NCBI GenBank assembly: GCA_033675265.1
Contig: JAUJYZ010001328.1
Coordinates: 226,001 to 290,000, forward strand
Direction: 5' to 3'
Length of the DNA: 64,000 nucleotides
From: Actinostola sp. cb2023
Taxonomy: Eukaryota > Cnidaria > Anthozoa > Actiniaria > Actinostolidae
The notes under the pieces were generated by a model, which saw only the letters and a list, made by a program, of their open reading frames with translations, ran no database searches and was not told the DNA's origin. A program made the position numbers and the translations under genes. Numbering within the stretch: the first letter of the stretch is position 1; each line of letters starts with the position of its first letter. Shown piece by piece: positions 33,301 through 45,423 of this stretch.

Positions 33301-36300
33301 ATGACACGTGACTGACACGTGACAGACACGTGACTGACACGTGACAGACACGTGACTGACACGCTAGTCTATTCTAATACTTGTTGAGGTACATTACCTG
33401 GTAGTTGGTGTTTCTAGGAAGAACAACTTGGTTCTCAAACCACTGGGTGTTTTCAGTCCCTTCTACGTCACCGAGACTGTCACGGACACGGACATCGATG
33501 CCTCTATCGTAGCGAAACGCGACGACGCTGACTCCTGAGAATTTCCTTAACGACAGCCACATTGATAAACATCTTCCTTGCTTAGCCGAGCGCAAACCGA
33601 TGCTTGCGATTTGTGGGGGATTGGAAGGGTCTGGTGACGAGTCGTTTGTCATGTATACTATGTGACCTGGCAAAATACGTCATTACAATCAGTTGTGTTT
33701 ATTAGTTTCATTGACATCTTCGCTGTCATCGTCATCAACAACGGTCCAAGTATGATCTACTGGAAGTGAACTCAGAACTGTTCCCGATATAAACATTGTT
33801 GCAATATAACTCCTGGTTTACACTGGCGACACAAACATGAGCGCAAACACAGCCGGGATGCATGATTTCATCGTGGAAATTAAACGAGCGCCCAATAGAA
33901 TGCACGCACATGCACAAGCACAAGCATATAATCATAAAGATTTTTCCCACTCTTAGACTTGCGTATATGCTGCTTGCGTCACGGGTCCGTTCACACGTGA
34001 CACAAGTTCTTATCTGATATTATGCGACTCGATCTCTCACCTGAGGTTTTACCAGTCGTATGGTCGCCATTTTCAAGCATCGTAGAATTGCTTATCTGCC
34101 AGGTTCCTTCTTCGTTGTTTTGAAAACCCCAAAACTTGCACATGCGGCCTTTTTCAAACGTACAAAGTCTCTGGTTCACGGTAACAGCTGCAAAACAAAC
34201 AAGCAAAACTTATCTTATAAAGCAACAAATTGTTCTCAAATTTAAGCCCAAAGATTACGAAACAAAACGGATGACATGTAGCGTTTTTGCACTATGAGCA
34301 TATGCGTTTAACGTTTTCGTTTTGCGTATATGATGGAAAGGAGGGGGGAGGGGTTCCTTCCAAATTAACCCATCCCCTCTCCCCCAGAGTTGAATCACTT
34401 ATAAAGACAATTACCTTTTAGTGGGCAGCACTTAATTTTCTTGACTCCGATAAACATTTTATCATTATAAACAGCAGAGAGGAAATGTCCGATAGGACAC
34501 TCGGTCTTCCATGTAACCCGTGGTTTTCGTGATCCCCCGGTACTGTCCGGTAGGTCTACGGTAGAACATGTGTCGTATTCTACACGGTGATCCAACACTA
34601 GGCTGCATTGTATTGCGTCAAGTCTACCAAACGTTCTCTGCTTCTTGTCATACGATTGTACATAAAACCCTATAAAACATCGGTTGTAAGATTATCGGCA
34701 TATTCACTCATTAGGCCCCAGTCGTTACTCTATTTTTCGCATTAAACGCCTAGAAGATTTCTCTCAAAGGAAAGAAACTGGAGCCTTCCCGTGAATCTCT
34801 TCGAAAAATTCATCCTTAATTCCCATGATTCTCTGCGAATAACTCGAAAGCCACTGGGGACGAGTCTGTTATTGGACTGCAAAACAGCTCCTACTTTTTC
34901 GCAAAAATCCGCCGAGAAAAGTTAGTTCGAGCGAGCCGTTTCTCGCGCATCTCCCCTTCTCGCCTCACTCCCCTCGCGTCTTTTCGCCTCGCCTCATTCT
35001 CTCGCGGCCCCTCGAACAACGACTCGACTTCTCGGCGGAGCTTCGCGATGTTTTGCAGTCAAGTAAGTGTGGTATTCATGATACAAACGGCAAGTAACTG
35101 ATAATCACTGATATAGGCCTGAGCACAAAAATCCCGAAAAATGGTCTAAAAATCTATCCGGATAATCCCAATTTCCCCCCCTAAAAATCTCGAAAAAACT
35201 TCTAAAAATCCCGAAAAAGTGCTAAAAATCTCGAAAAATCTCCACATATATATTTTTTTAAATCGGCCTCATGCTGCTACAGCGACTGCAACTTGCTCCG
35301 CCATTTTTTTTCTTCAGCTCAAGCGAGTATTGGAAACATGGGAAGCATTGACAATGGGGGAAACCGCTGACCACTTCCATTATTGGGAAGCATTAACAAT
35401 GGGGGAAACCGCTGGATCAATACATTGTAGTTACTGAAGTAGTCAAGAAAATCAAAACTACAATATATAATCAGTATACGTCTCAATATATTAAAATTTT
35501 TCTAAAAATCTCCAAATTTTCTAAAAGTCCCAAGATTTTCTAAAAATCTTTTGACCTTCTAAAAATCCCAAAAAAATCCGGATTTTTGTGCTCAGGCCTA
35601 CACTGATAACCTAGTGATAAGCACATTGCCTGGCCATGTCCTACCTGTAACGATGTAATTATCAGGACATTGTGCTCTCCATCTTGACTTTACATCATAA
35701 CTACCTCCATCTCTCATCGACAAATTGAACACATAGGACAAATTATGGTCAACTGGGGCATCACAGCACTTGACGTCACCAAATGATATAAATCGATGGA
35801 CGTCATCCCACAATGACGTTACCGCATGTGATGACCGACATTGTAGCTTCCAGGGTTTGACTACATCATTTGGTCCTCTATTGGAGGTGGATAGGCCTGA
35901 TGGGAAATTATGGCATTCACCTTCTCCGCTTTCTAAAAAGATAATTCACGTCTTTATGAAATGGTCTCTTTTGAAGATAAAATCTGATAAGATTACTCTG
36001 TTTCAAAGATATAGGGGATGGAAGGGAAGAGAACGGAATAGAAGGAGAGATTAGGGGGAGGCGAGAGGATGAGAGGCGATGTGGGAGGGGAAAGAGAGGG
36101 ACTCAGGCTTAACTCCTTTTTTGACCCTTTTTCTCGTCAATCGTCACCTTCTCAACCCCTATCCTTTCTAATTTCCTTCTGAAGAGAGCCTTCCTCACGG
36201 ACTCACGGTTCAGCAGAGCAGAATGCAAGTACATTTATATCAGTACATGTGACTGTACCATCCTCTTCTGTACTCTAGATCTAGCTACATTCTAATCACA

Positions 36301-37378
36301 CTTCTTTATTCTTTCTGTAGCCAATTAAGAAGAAAACGAAGGACTTTCAAATGATATATTTTACCTCCACCTGCTTGCTGCGATGCAGCACGGCACGTTA
36401 TTTTCTTCTGATCAACATCGTAGTTTGCAGTGGTCGAGCACCAGGCTTTATCACCTGATTTGACACAATCGTAGCGAAGTTCACCAAGGTAACGGAAAGG
36501 AATCACACAACACTTGGACACAGTCTCTCCATTACGTAATGTAGTCGTATCAGTACAGTTGGTTGGTTCTGACAAACAAATCAGAATGAAAAATGTACTC
36601 AGGAAACCTGCACCATTACTAGCTTTTATATACAACTTCAGCCTAGCTGTAAAAGGTAGAGTACCCCCCGGGATGCGATCAGCCTCAGGGGCAATGCACT
36701 AGTGCATGTCCCATGTTGAACTGATGTACGTCATAATGTTCTCAAATTCGTTAATTTGTTGTGGTTTCATTTTTGAAGTATAAATCAGGCGATATCTGTA
36801 GTATTTTCGATTCTTATAGATAGAATTTAAGTTTTAATACAATGGGGACACAGAGTTTTGACAAAGAAAATAACAATTTCAACCCCTTTTATGATGTCCG
36901 CGAGAGATACAGAAAGTCTGTTTTCATTGTAAACAATTTTCTAGATATCGCGAGAACTGATTTCAAAAAAAAGATGCAAAATTAATTATTTTGAAAAGCA
37001 AAAATTGTTCTCAAATTTAAGCCCAAAGAGTACGAAACAAACCAATTAAAAAAAAAAGTTTCTGAAAAAGAAAAAATCGACAAACTATGCCCCATGCATG
37101 GCACGCTTTAGTTTCAAACTTTTGTCAGCGCGCAAATTGCAGTCAATTTTCGTCTAGAGCTTCAGAATTTCCGATGACGACAACAAAACACACCCCCTAT
37201 TCCTCCCTAACAAACATCACGTGTTGCACGGACGGACGAAATGTTACCAGGAGCCCATTACTGGGCTCCTGCACAGGGGGGGGGGGGGGGGGCAGTTGCC
37301 CCCCTAGCAGGGCGAAAAAGATACCAAAAAGTACTGAGAACTGTACTAGTTTTATTTATTTTTTGCTGTTATATATGT

Positions 37379-37436
<58 letters not shown>

Positions 37437-37886
37437 TTTGGTGGTTTGAATCAATGGATGTTAAGGTAATACCAAATAAACTTCAGTAAAAGTATTGTAC
37501 GTGCGTCCCGTGTGTTTGCTTGGTTTACCTAAGTGAAATATGAGAAGTGTTAAAAGTTTTGCGTCTTATAGAAGTCCTTTGCAGTTCCGGTTAAAATATT
37601 ATTGCAAGCAACACGAATCGATCGAGCAGAATTGCATATTTTCGTATAGATTAAGCTTGAGTATAGAAATTTCTTATTGCTTTAGCAAAGAGCGAATATA
37701 AAAGCAACTGACTAATACCTATCACAGATAGAATGTCAGTATTCTTGAAATCACAGGAATTGTACGTGATAATAGTTACTTTAGGTCCATTGTCCTACCT
37801 TTAGTACTCTGTGCTCTAACATTACGATGGAGAATCACAGTGACAAGCAGCAACACGCTGAACAAGAAAGCTATTCCTCTCGGCAT
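25815..37886 (-). CDS. Receptor tyrosine kinase with FN2, MAM, EGF and duplicated Cys-rich modules
   Basis: Twenty exons, high to low: 37886-37799, 36568-36365, 35932-35645, 34669-34415, 34187-34041, 33666-33398, 33088-33001, 32320-32048, 31902-31135, 30235-30111, 29117-28912, 28845-28809, 28417-28262, 28191-28124, 27850-27739, 27361-27314, 27232-27140, 26897-26784, 26714-26629 and 25998-25815. Phases close on 1,202 residues. Order: signal peptide (1-25), fibronectin type II (about 49-88, [10 protein letters not shown] and WCSTTANYD), Cys-rich module 1 (98-278), MAM (279-446), Cys-rich module 2 (447-617), EGF (C624-C658), Ser/Thr stalk, TM (about 726-749), kinase. Kinase motifs: GSGAFG, AVKIL (K927), E944, HRDLAARN (D1029), DFG (1047-1049), DYY (1059-1060), [16 protein letters not shown]. 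The exon 10 acceptor is weak. An active membrane receptor is expected; the ligand is unknown. Domain order matches no named family I know. Confidence 0.93.
27500..27694 (+). mobile_element. tRNA-derived SINE
   Basis: A tRNA-like head has an A box around TAGATTCAGTTGATTGG (27512-27528) and a B box GGTTCGATTCC (27556-27566). The body that follows (CTGAATTGAGGCTAAGG, GCGTCTTTTGTCA) recurs at about 41160-41273 without the head. It lies in the receptor kinase intron between exons 27739 and 27361. I do not call it a functional tRNA, because no proper acceptor stem is visible. Confidence 0.75.
27870..28015. repeat. Duplicated segment with (GAAT)n
   Basis: A unit of about 67 bp, GAACGAGTTATTAAATCAGC followed by GAATGGATGGATGAATAG, occurs twice, embedded in GAAT tetranucleotide runs inside a receptor kinase intron. 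Confidence 0.75.
29352..29850. repeat. About 31 bp minisatellite built on a MITE end motif
   Basis: About 15-16 copies of a unit containing GCACAGGGAGCCCAA and CATAATA(A/C)GTT. The CACAGG-AGCCCAA core is the same motif found at the ends of the palindrome at 19217-19629 and at 29875-29960 and 46474. The array lies in the receptor kinase intron between exons 30111 and 29117. Confidence 0.85.
29874..29962. mobile_element. Short fold-back element adjoining the minisatellite
   Basis: CTCTACCACAGGAAACCCA at the left and TGGGCTTCCTGTGGAGAG at the right are inverted, with about 55 bp between. It is a probable source or relative of the adjoining repeat unit. Confidence 0.6.
30253..30300. repeat. (ATC)n microsatellite beside an exon acceptor
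   Basis: About 15 ATC units lie only 18 bp above the acceptor of receptor kinase exon 10 (30235), so on the transcribed strand GAT repeats replace the usual pyrimidine tract. Confidence 0.9.
30378..30815. repeat. Irregular tandem repeat, about 70 bp units
   Basis: Imperfect copies of GTGTAGCTGTAGTTTCTTTG, GAGGAGAAAGATAACTG and AGTAGCCTGTATATATAA segments recur five to six times, with shuffled and truncated units. Intronic in the receptor kinase. Confidence 0.8.
32581..32805. mobile_element. MITE in receptor kinase intron
   Basis: The ends TTTGCAAAAATTCTGGCCGC and complement, extending to ATATATCGGGTGCAT, form arms of about 48 bp around an AT-rich interior. No frame. Confidence 0.75.
33299..33362. 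repeat. 10 bp tandem repeat
   Basis: About six copies of GACACGTGAC alternating with TGACACGTGA-type variants. Each holds a CACGTG palindrome (E-box-like). It is in an intron next to the MAM exon at 33398; no regulatory role is shown. Confidence 0.8.
35114..35600. mobile_element. hAT-like MITE with 8 bp target duplication
   Basis: The ends TAGGCCTGAGCACAAAAATC and complement are flanked on both sides by CACTGATA (35106-35113 and 35601-35608). An 8 bp duplication and short TIRs suit the hAT superfamily (inference). The interior has repeated CTAAAAATC(T/C)CGAAAAA segments near both ends and a duplicated GGGAAGCATTGACAATGGGG unit near 35339-35405. It sits in a receptor kinase intron. Confidence 0.82.
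37255..37440. repeat. Interspersed element with G and C homopolymer runs
   Basis: A run of about 17 G (37277) and a run of about 54 C (37383-37436) flank a segment that is the inverted copy of part of 1477-1632 (GATACCAAAAAGTACTGAGA). Lengths of such runs are unreliable in assemblies. It lies in the first intron of the receptor kinase. Confidence 0.75.
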
Positions 37887-40556
37887 CACGTGTGACTATA
37901 AATGTTTGCCGAACTCGTCGAATCAGGCTTTGTAGTCGTTGTCCAAGGAATAAGTCTGAAACAACTCGTCCATTACTCAAAGCACAGTTTCCGCCATCAT
38001 GACAAGGGTTTCTAATTTCACATCTTGGCAGTGAATCGTGTAAAAGGAACGAAGATTTCGAAGCGCAAATGTCATCGTTCAAGATGGCAAGCGATTGGTC
38101 GAATGTGACACTAGCGATGTAAACTTTGTGACACATTTTAAACGGATGTTTAACATTCTATAAATGTCGGAAACAATAGAAAGATAATCAAATACGGTGT
38201 ACTATTACTTAGGAACAAGACGCTCAATGAGCGTTCACTCGGGCATTATGAAAAAGCAAATGTCAGTTGCCCGAGGAAGAAACTGAAAATGAATGCCAGT
38301 TGGTTAAAGAAAAAGCATATTTATATCTATTTTTTGGTGTGCATAGATAACAAGAACAGTGTCAGTTGCGTGAGGAGGGAGCTGACAGTGATTGACAGTT
38401 GCGTGAAGAAAGAGAATATGTATATATGTTTCGGTGAGCATCTGTGAATCGTACTTCCGTAGCACGTACTTGGTCCTTCCAGTTGAAAATCATATTCATG
38501 GTTAGACGATTCTGATAACCTCTTTGGTTTCTCCGGTCACTTCAATAAATCGTCGAATCAAAAAAAAAAATTTGTAATCTTCTTTAATAGGAAGAGGTCT
38601 CTTGTTGTACTGCATTTGTATAATGTAATTAAGGTTTAGTTGAATTGTAAAATTAACGGAATGAATGATCGAAATGACTCTAAATAAATGCATGGATGAA
38701 TGAATACATTCCTGACCGCTACGCTCACATTATTCGTATGCTCGGCTTTATACATATAGCGGACCCGTTTTTGGAGACCATGAATATGCATGATTTTTGC
38801 ACTTGTTCCCAGTTGCTTGCGAAACGCGAAAAAGCTAATATGCAAATGGCGCTCGCTTATGACATGTTTGTTATTTTTTGTTTTGCAGAGGAATATCGCT
38901 GAAGGAACGTTGTTACCGCACTTGTTATATATTTTTGATTCAGTGGATTGAATCTCTGGACGTATTGGAACTTCTTTGTCCAAAAGTCTGCAGTAGTTAT
39001 AGGTTAGAGATGTAGATGTTATTTATTCCAGACAGTCCAAAGTTTGCTGTAAACTAGTAAGTTCTGATAGGCAGTTAATTTCGATGTAGAGAAGCGTAAT
39101 GAAAGCTAGTGCATTGTTAAGTAGATAATGTTTTGTTCAGTAGTGGTTCATGAAAGGGACTTCAGAATGCCGATTTCTCCCTTTCGTTATGGATTGTTTT
39201 AATTGTTTTAAACGGTCCTTCAATGTGGGTGAGGTCTGTTGCAATTAATTTTTTTCATTTCAAATACATAGGAATTTCAGTTAAGATTGATGTTTTGCAA
39301 GTACGATTTTTACGATTCCTTTTCCTTCTGAATTTTTCAAACGTGGAATAAAATAAACATCCATCATGAGTTATTGAAAATAACTCGACTGGCTCGACTG
39401 TTTGCAAGGCTTCAGTCAATCATGCTTCTTTAATACAATATCATTTCTCTGACGTCATGACAATCAGTGACAGTTGAGTGACGAGGGAGACTATATGTCG
39501 GGTGAGTACCTACATGATACGTCTTGAGGTTGCATAGGTCAGATGGTTCTGATAACGCCCTCACGTTTGTTTTTGTTAAATATATTTTAAGCGAGCTTCT
39601 AGTCCTTCTACCACTTCTAGTCATTGAACGATGAACTAGAATCCTGACCTTTTAATAGCTTGAAGATCTACAGCTGCTTTCAAAACTAAGATTCAAATCT
39701 ACTTGAGTCCTTCCTGTGTGTCGTTTGTTTTTTTCTTATCTGCTGAGTAATCTTGAAACTCGATACGATTAAATACGTCGCATACTTTCGTCATTCTTCG
39801 ACCGAAGAAAACTACTACTACCGAAAAACGCATTTTCTAACTCGGGCTTCCTTCGGAAGGGCCCGAGTAATTAGTCAACAGAATTAAAAAGTTTGAACGG
39901 CTTTTCTGGGACTTTGATTGTGTTTTTGATTGAAGTACAAAGTTTGTACAGAGTAAAACATACAACTGATGTACACGTGGTAAACCAGGGGGGATTAATC
40001 ACGTTTTGGTTGCATGCGTTTGTGACATGTTATTATGGCAAGCTGAAGTGGTAGTAATATTTAGGAAAATACAAGTACTACAAACGTGTTGGTGCTGGTA
40101 CTAAACCCGTTGAACAAGAGCAGGCATCAAGCATTTTCATTTAAAAATGTGCCACGCTTCCAAACAGTCTGAAAAACTACATTCATGATAACTATTTAGA
40201 ATGGCAACTGAATAAATTAATTACGAGAAAATTTACCAAAATCCTTTGCAGTCGTGAAGTGTTGATTGTTGCTTCGGACAACGATTTTTGAAATAGGTGT
40301 ATATCCGATTTCGCGATGCGAGACGTCTGTATTCGCAGGGGATCCCGCGACACCGCGGTTGAGGTACGGAAGTAGGGACGAAAAGGGCGAAAGAAGGGAG
40401 GGAGCAGAAGGGAGGGGCGGAAGGAAGGGAAACTTCTCCCTACTGATTATACTGAATATATTTTATTCTTCACACAGTTTTTACTCGTTGCTATTTACAA
40501 TAATAACTACTAACACCATTCCTTGTGTAGCGTACATTTTACAATAATAACCACTA
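37887..40556. other. Spacer upstream of receptor kinase and downstream of CFAP61
   Basis: The receptor start codon is at 37886. Only about 330 bp separate it from the family H element at 38214, so the proximal promoter is short or includes that element. A CFAP61 poly(A) signal (AATAAA on the minus strand, 40467-40462) lies about 90 bp past its stop. Nothing else was recognised. Confidence 0.55.
38214..39871 (-). mobile_element. Family H copy 3, opposite orientation
   Basis: Reads as ATTACTCGGGCCC (39871) to GAGCGTCTTGTT (38214) on the minus strand. It shares the block around GTCTCCAAAAACGGGTCCGC with copy 1 and the block around GTCAGGATTCTAGTTCATCG with copy 2. It is therefore the most complete of the three. 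Confidence 0.75.
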
Positions 40557-40584
40557 TCACACCAGTCCCTGTGTAGCGTACATA
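40497..40584. repeat. 44 bp tandem duplication across the CFAP61 stop codon
   Basis: Two copies (40497-40540 and 40541-40584) share ACAATAATAAC, ACACCA and CCTGTGTAGCGTACAT with a few differences. The right copy contains the last codons and stop (40557-40559). The left copy is in the 3' UTR. Confidence 0.8.
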
Positions 40585-43500
40585 GGCAAGTGATAAGCAT
40601 TGTACGACATAAAGCTCAACAGTCTCTGTTCGATGGCTTTTCTGGCAGACGAAGCCACGTAAGCATCGGTGAGATTACGTCTCTGGTCCTTGGACAACTG
40701 ACAAGAACAAATTATCACAGTTAATACTAATTAATAGTTGGGATAGAAAACATACCCAAAGCGCATGGTTCAAATTATTTAATCTTTAATCAATAACAAT
40801 TATAGCAAGCTAATCCAGGCAAATGATGGTCAGCGTACGGTACTATCTATTATTTGAAAATTATCTCTCCAAACATTCACTCATTCATTCAGGAAAAGTA
40901 TATCCTACCATAATCCCTTGCGAACCTAACTCAGGTAATTGCGCAAAGGATTGTGGTAAAATGTACATTTTAACAGAACAGTGAATGCCCGAGTGAATGA
41001 TTATTACGGCGGAGTTCTTCAATAGTCCCTTTTCGCGTTCACAGATACCGCTGTAAAACCGCTGTACTTATTGACATCAGACGCATTTCAGTGAACAGGG
41101 TCAGTGTAAACTATTCACAAATATCAACAAGAACACGAAAAAAATGTTGACATGAAACAATAGAAACAATTTTGAATTGCACGGACTGGTTTCTGAATCG
41201 AGGCTAAGCCTGTACAAATGCGTCTTTTGTCATGGACAGCGGTCATCTCTAAACAACGCTAAGCTGGAGTATTAGAGTGCAATTTAGAAAAGCGTGAAAA
41301 CTAAATAACTAATTAGTCAAATTAGTACTAAATAGCACTTACGAAACAATAGAAAACAATAGAAATAGCACTATTTAGTACTATTTAAAATTAGTACTGT
41401 TTCACGCTTTTCTAAATTACACTCTAAATGAAAGGAAACACTTCTATAAATGTACAATACTAACCACTAAGTCTTCGTCGATCATTTTACGTACTTTCTC
41501 TTCAAGGGAATGCACATCTTGTTCCTATACAATACATAATAACACATATACAGCTGTTATACACCATAATAATAATAATAACTTTCTCTTCAAGGGAATG
41601 TACATCTTGTTCCTATACAATACATAATAACACATATACAGCTGTTATACACCATAATAATAATAATAACTTTCTCTTCAAGGGAATGTACATCTTGTTC
41701 CTATACAATACATAATAACACATATACAGCTGTTATACACCATAATAATAATAATAACTTTCTCTTCAAGGGAATGTACATCTTGTTCCTATACAATACA
41801 TAATAACACATATACAGCTGTTATACACCATAATAATAATAATAACTTTCTCTTCAAGGGAATGTACATCTTGTTCCTATACAATACATAATAACACATA
41901 TACAGCTGTTATACACCATAATAATAATAATAACTTTCTCTTCAAGGGAATGTACATCTTGTTCCTATACAATACATAATAACACATATACAGCTGTTAT
42001 ACACCATAATAATAATAATAACTTTCTCTTCAAGGGAATGTACATCTTGTTCCTATACAATACATAATAACACATATACAGCTGTTATACACCATAATAA
42101 TAATAATAACTTTCTCTTCAAGGGAATGTACATCTTGTTCCTATACAATACATAATAACACATATACAGCTGTTATACACCATAATAATAATAATAACTT
42201 TCTCTTCAAGGGAATGTACATCTTGTTCCTATACAATACATAATAACACATATACAGCTGTTATACACCATAATAATAATAATAACTTTCTCTTCAAGGG
42301 AATGTACATCTTGTTCCTATACAATACATAATAATACATATACAGCTGTTATACACCATAATAATAATAATAACTTTCTCTTCAAGGGAATGTACATCTT
42401 GTTCCTATACAATACATAATAACAATATACAGCTGTTATACACCATAATAATAATAATAACTTTCTCTTCAAGGGAATGTACATCTTGTTCCTATACAAT
42501 ACATAATAACACATATACAGCTGTTATACACCATAATAATAATAATAACTTTCTCTTCAAGGGAATGTACATCTTGTTCCTATACAATACATAATAACAC
42601 ATATACAGCTGTTATACACCATAATAATAATAATAACTTTCTCTTCAAGGGAATGTACATCTTGTTCCTATACAATACATAATAACACATATACAGCTGT
42701 TATACACCATAATAATAATAATAACTTTCTCTTCAAGGGAATGTACATCTTGTTCCTATACAATACATAATAACACATATACAGCTGTTATACACCATAA
42801 TAATAATAATAATAACTTTCTCTTCAAGGGAATGTACATCTTGTTCCTATACAATACATAATAACACATATACAGCTGTTATACACCATAATAATAATAA
42901 TAACTTTCTCTTCAAGGGAATGTACATCTTGTTCCTATACAATACATAATAACACATATACAGCTGTTATACACCATAATAATAATAATAACTTTCTCTT
43001 CAAGGGAATGTACATCTTGTTCCTATACAATACATAATAACACATATACAGCTGTTCCTGTTATAGTGATTTGTTCTCATGTTGCGTAGCCTGTTGCTTT
43101 TACCGAGGTGTTTTTACATGATTCTGTTATGTTCTTACCGGTTTACTTATTAAAAGTTCTCTGACTTCTTCTCGGAAGTCGTTAAATCTGTCGTGGAAGA
43201 CTGCAAGACACCAGGACTCACGGAAGAAACTAAAAGAGACAAGACGACGGAAGAATATAAATCTAAAGATGCATACATGGTGCACCATTGGAAATTAGAG
43301 CGCGCACTTTTGAAGGAGGCTCCAACTCGTGCAACTTATCGTATTGTTGAGTAGAAAGTTGCACCACTCGACGCACAACTTTTCGCGCAACAATTTTTCA
43401 TTGTCGCAAGTTGCAAAACTATGTTACACTAAGTCTACTGCGCAAACACGCAACAATCATATTACTGGCGATATTTGACTGTGTGTTATTATTTGACTGG

Positions 43501-45345
43501 TTATTATTGCTACAAACCTGTAGAAGTCAGGGATAAGTCCCTCGTCAAAACGTTGTGTCAGGTTGTTGAGATATCTCTCATGTAGTCCATATAAACACAC
43601 AAGGTTACTTGTGTCAATAGGCTGAGGATTAGTAAAATAGAAGATGAAAATGAATGAATGGATGGATAAATGGATGGATGGATTGGCAAATGGATGGATG
43701 GATGGATGGATGGATGGATGGATGGATGGATGGATGGATGGATGGATGGATGGATGGATGGATGGATGGATGGATGGATGGATGGATGGATGGATGGATG
43801 GATGGATGGATGGATGGATGGATGGATGGATGGATGGATGGATGGATGGATGGATGGATGGATGGATGGATGGATGGATGGATAAATGCATGGATAGACT
43901 GGGATGGGTGTAGAAGGATAGGTGGATCAGATGGGCTGATGGTTGGAAAGCATTGACATAGGTGGACAAATTTATGGATGGGATGGACTGGTTGGGAAGG
44001 AGTGGGATGGATGGACAAATAGATGGATGGCATGGCGATGGTTGGGTGGACAAATGGATGGATGCCTGGATTGGATGGACTGGGATGGATGGACAAATAG
44101 ATGGATGGGATGGTGATGGTTGGGTGGACAAATGGATGGATGCCTGGATGGGATGGACTGAGATGGGTGGACAAATAGATGGATGGGATGGTGATGGTTG
44201 GGTGGACAAATGGATGGATGGATGCCTGGATGGGATGGACTGGGATGGGTGGACAAATAGATGGATGGGAGGTTGGGTGGACAAATGGATGGATGCCTGG
44301 ATGGGGTGGACTGGGATGGGTGGACAAATGGATGGATGGGAAGTACTAGGATGGGTGGATAGATGGATGGATGTACGGATGGTTGGGAACTACTGGAATG
44401 GGTGAACAACAGGGTGGATGGATGGGAAGGTTGGGAAGGAGTGGGATGGGTGGGCAAATAGATGGATAAGATGGTGATGATTGGGTGGACAAATGGATGA
44501 ATGGCAAGTACTGGGATGGGTGGATAGATGGATGGATGTACGGATGGTTGGGAACAACTGGGATGAGTGAACAACAGGGTGGATGGATGGGAAGGTTGGG
44601 AAGGAGTGGGATGGGTGGGCAAATAGATGGATAAGATGGTGATGATTGGGTGGACAAATGGATGAATGGCAAGTACTGGGATGGGTGGATAGATGGATGG
44701 ATGTACAGATGGTTGGGAACAACTGGGATGAGTGAACAACAGGGTGGATGGATGGGAAGGTTGGGAAGGAGTGGGATGGTTGGACAAATGGATGACTAGC
44801 TGGATGGATATGGATGATGGACTAAGATGAATGGATGGCTAGGACAGGTGGATGGACTAATATGAATGGATGACTAGGATAGGTGGATGGATGAATGGAT
44901 GACTAGGACATACTATGATGTACCTGTTTACTTAGACAAGTGATGGTTTCAACAGAGCTGTACTGGTTCACGTGTAGTCTAAAGTATCCTGGTCTTGACT
45001 CGTCGTGTTTAGCGCTACCTGTTACTAACTCACGACCCTGCAGTTACAGAATAAAACAGTTGATTGCCATGAATGTTACGCATTCTTATGTATATTCTAT
45101 TTACTTACGTATTCTTACGTATTCTGTATTCTTATATATTCTATATTCTTACATATTCTATATGCTTACGTATCCTCATCTGTTCTTAAGTATCCTAATG
45201 TATTCTTACGTATCTTTACGTATTCTATATACTTACGTATTCTGGTTGAACCATCAGTGAATCCAATGGCAGATTAAGACTAGGTTTGCCCACGTGAAGG
45301 TAGTGATAACCACCTGACGATACAAAGACAATACGCGGTATAAGA

Positions 45346-45423
<78 letters not shown>

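Noticed and set aside
41527..43060. Regular direct repeats resembling a CRISPR array
   Set aside because: The whole 88 bp unit is repeated, with no unique spacers. The host is a eukaryote, and the unit contains a splice site and exon piece.
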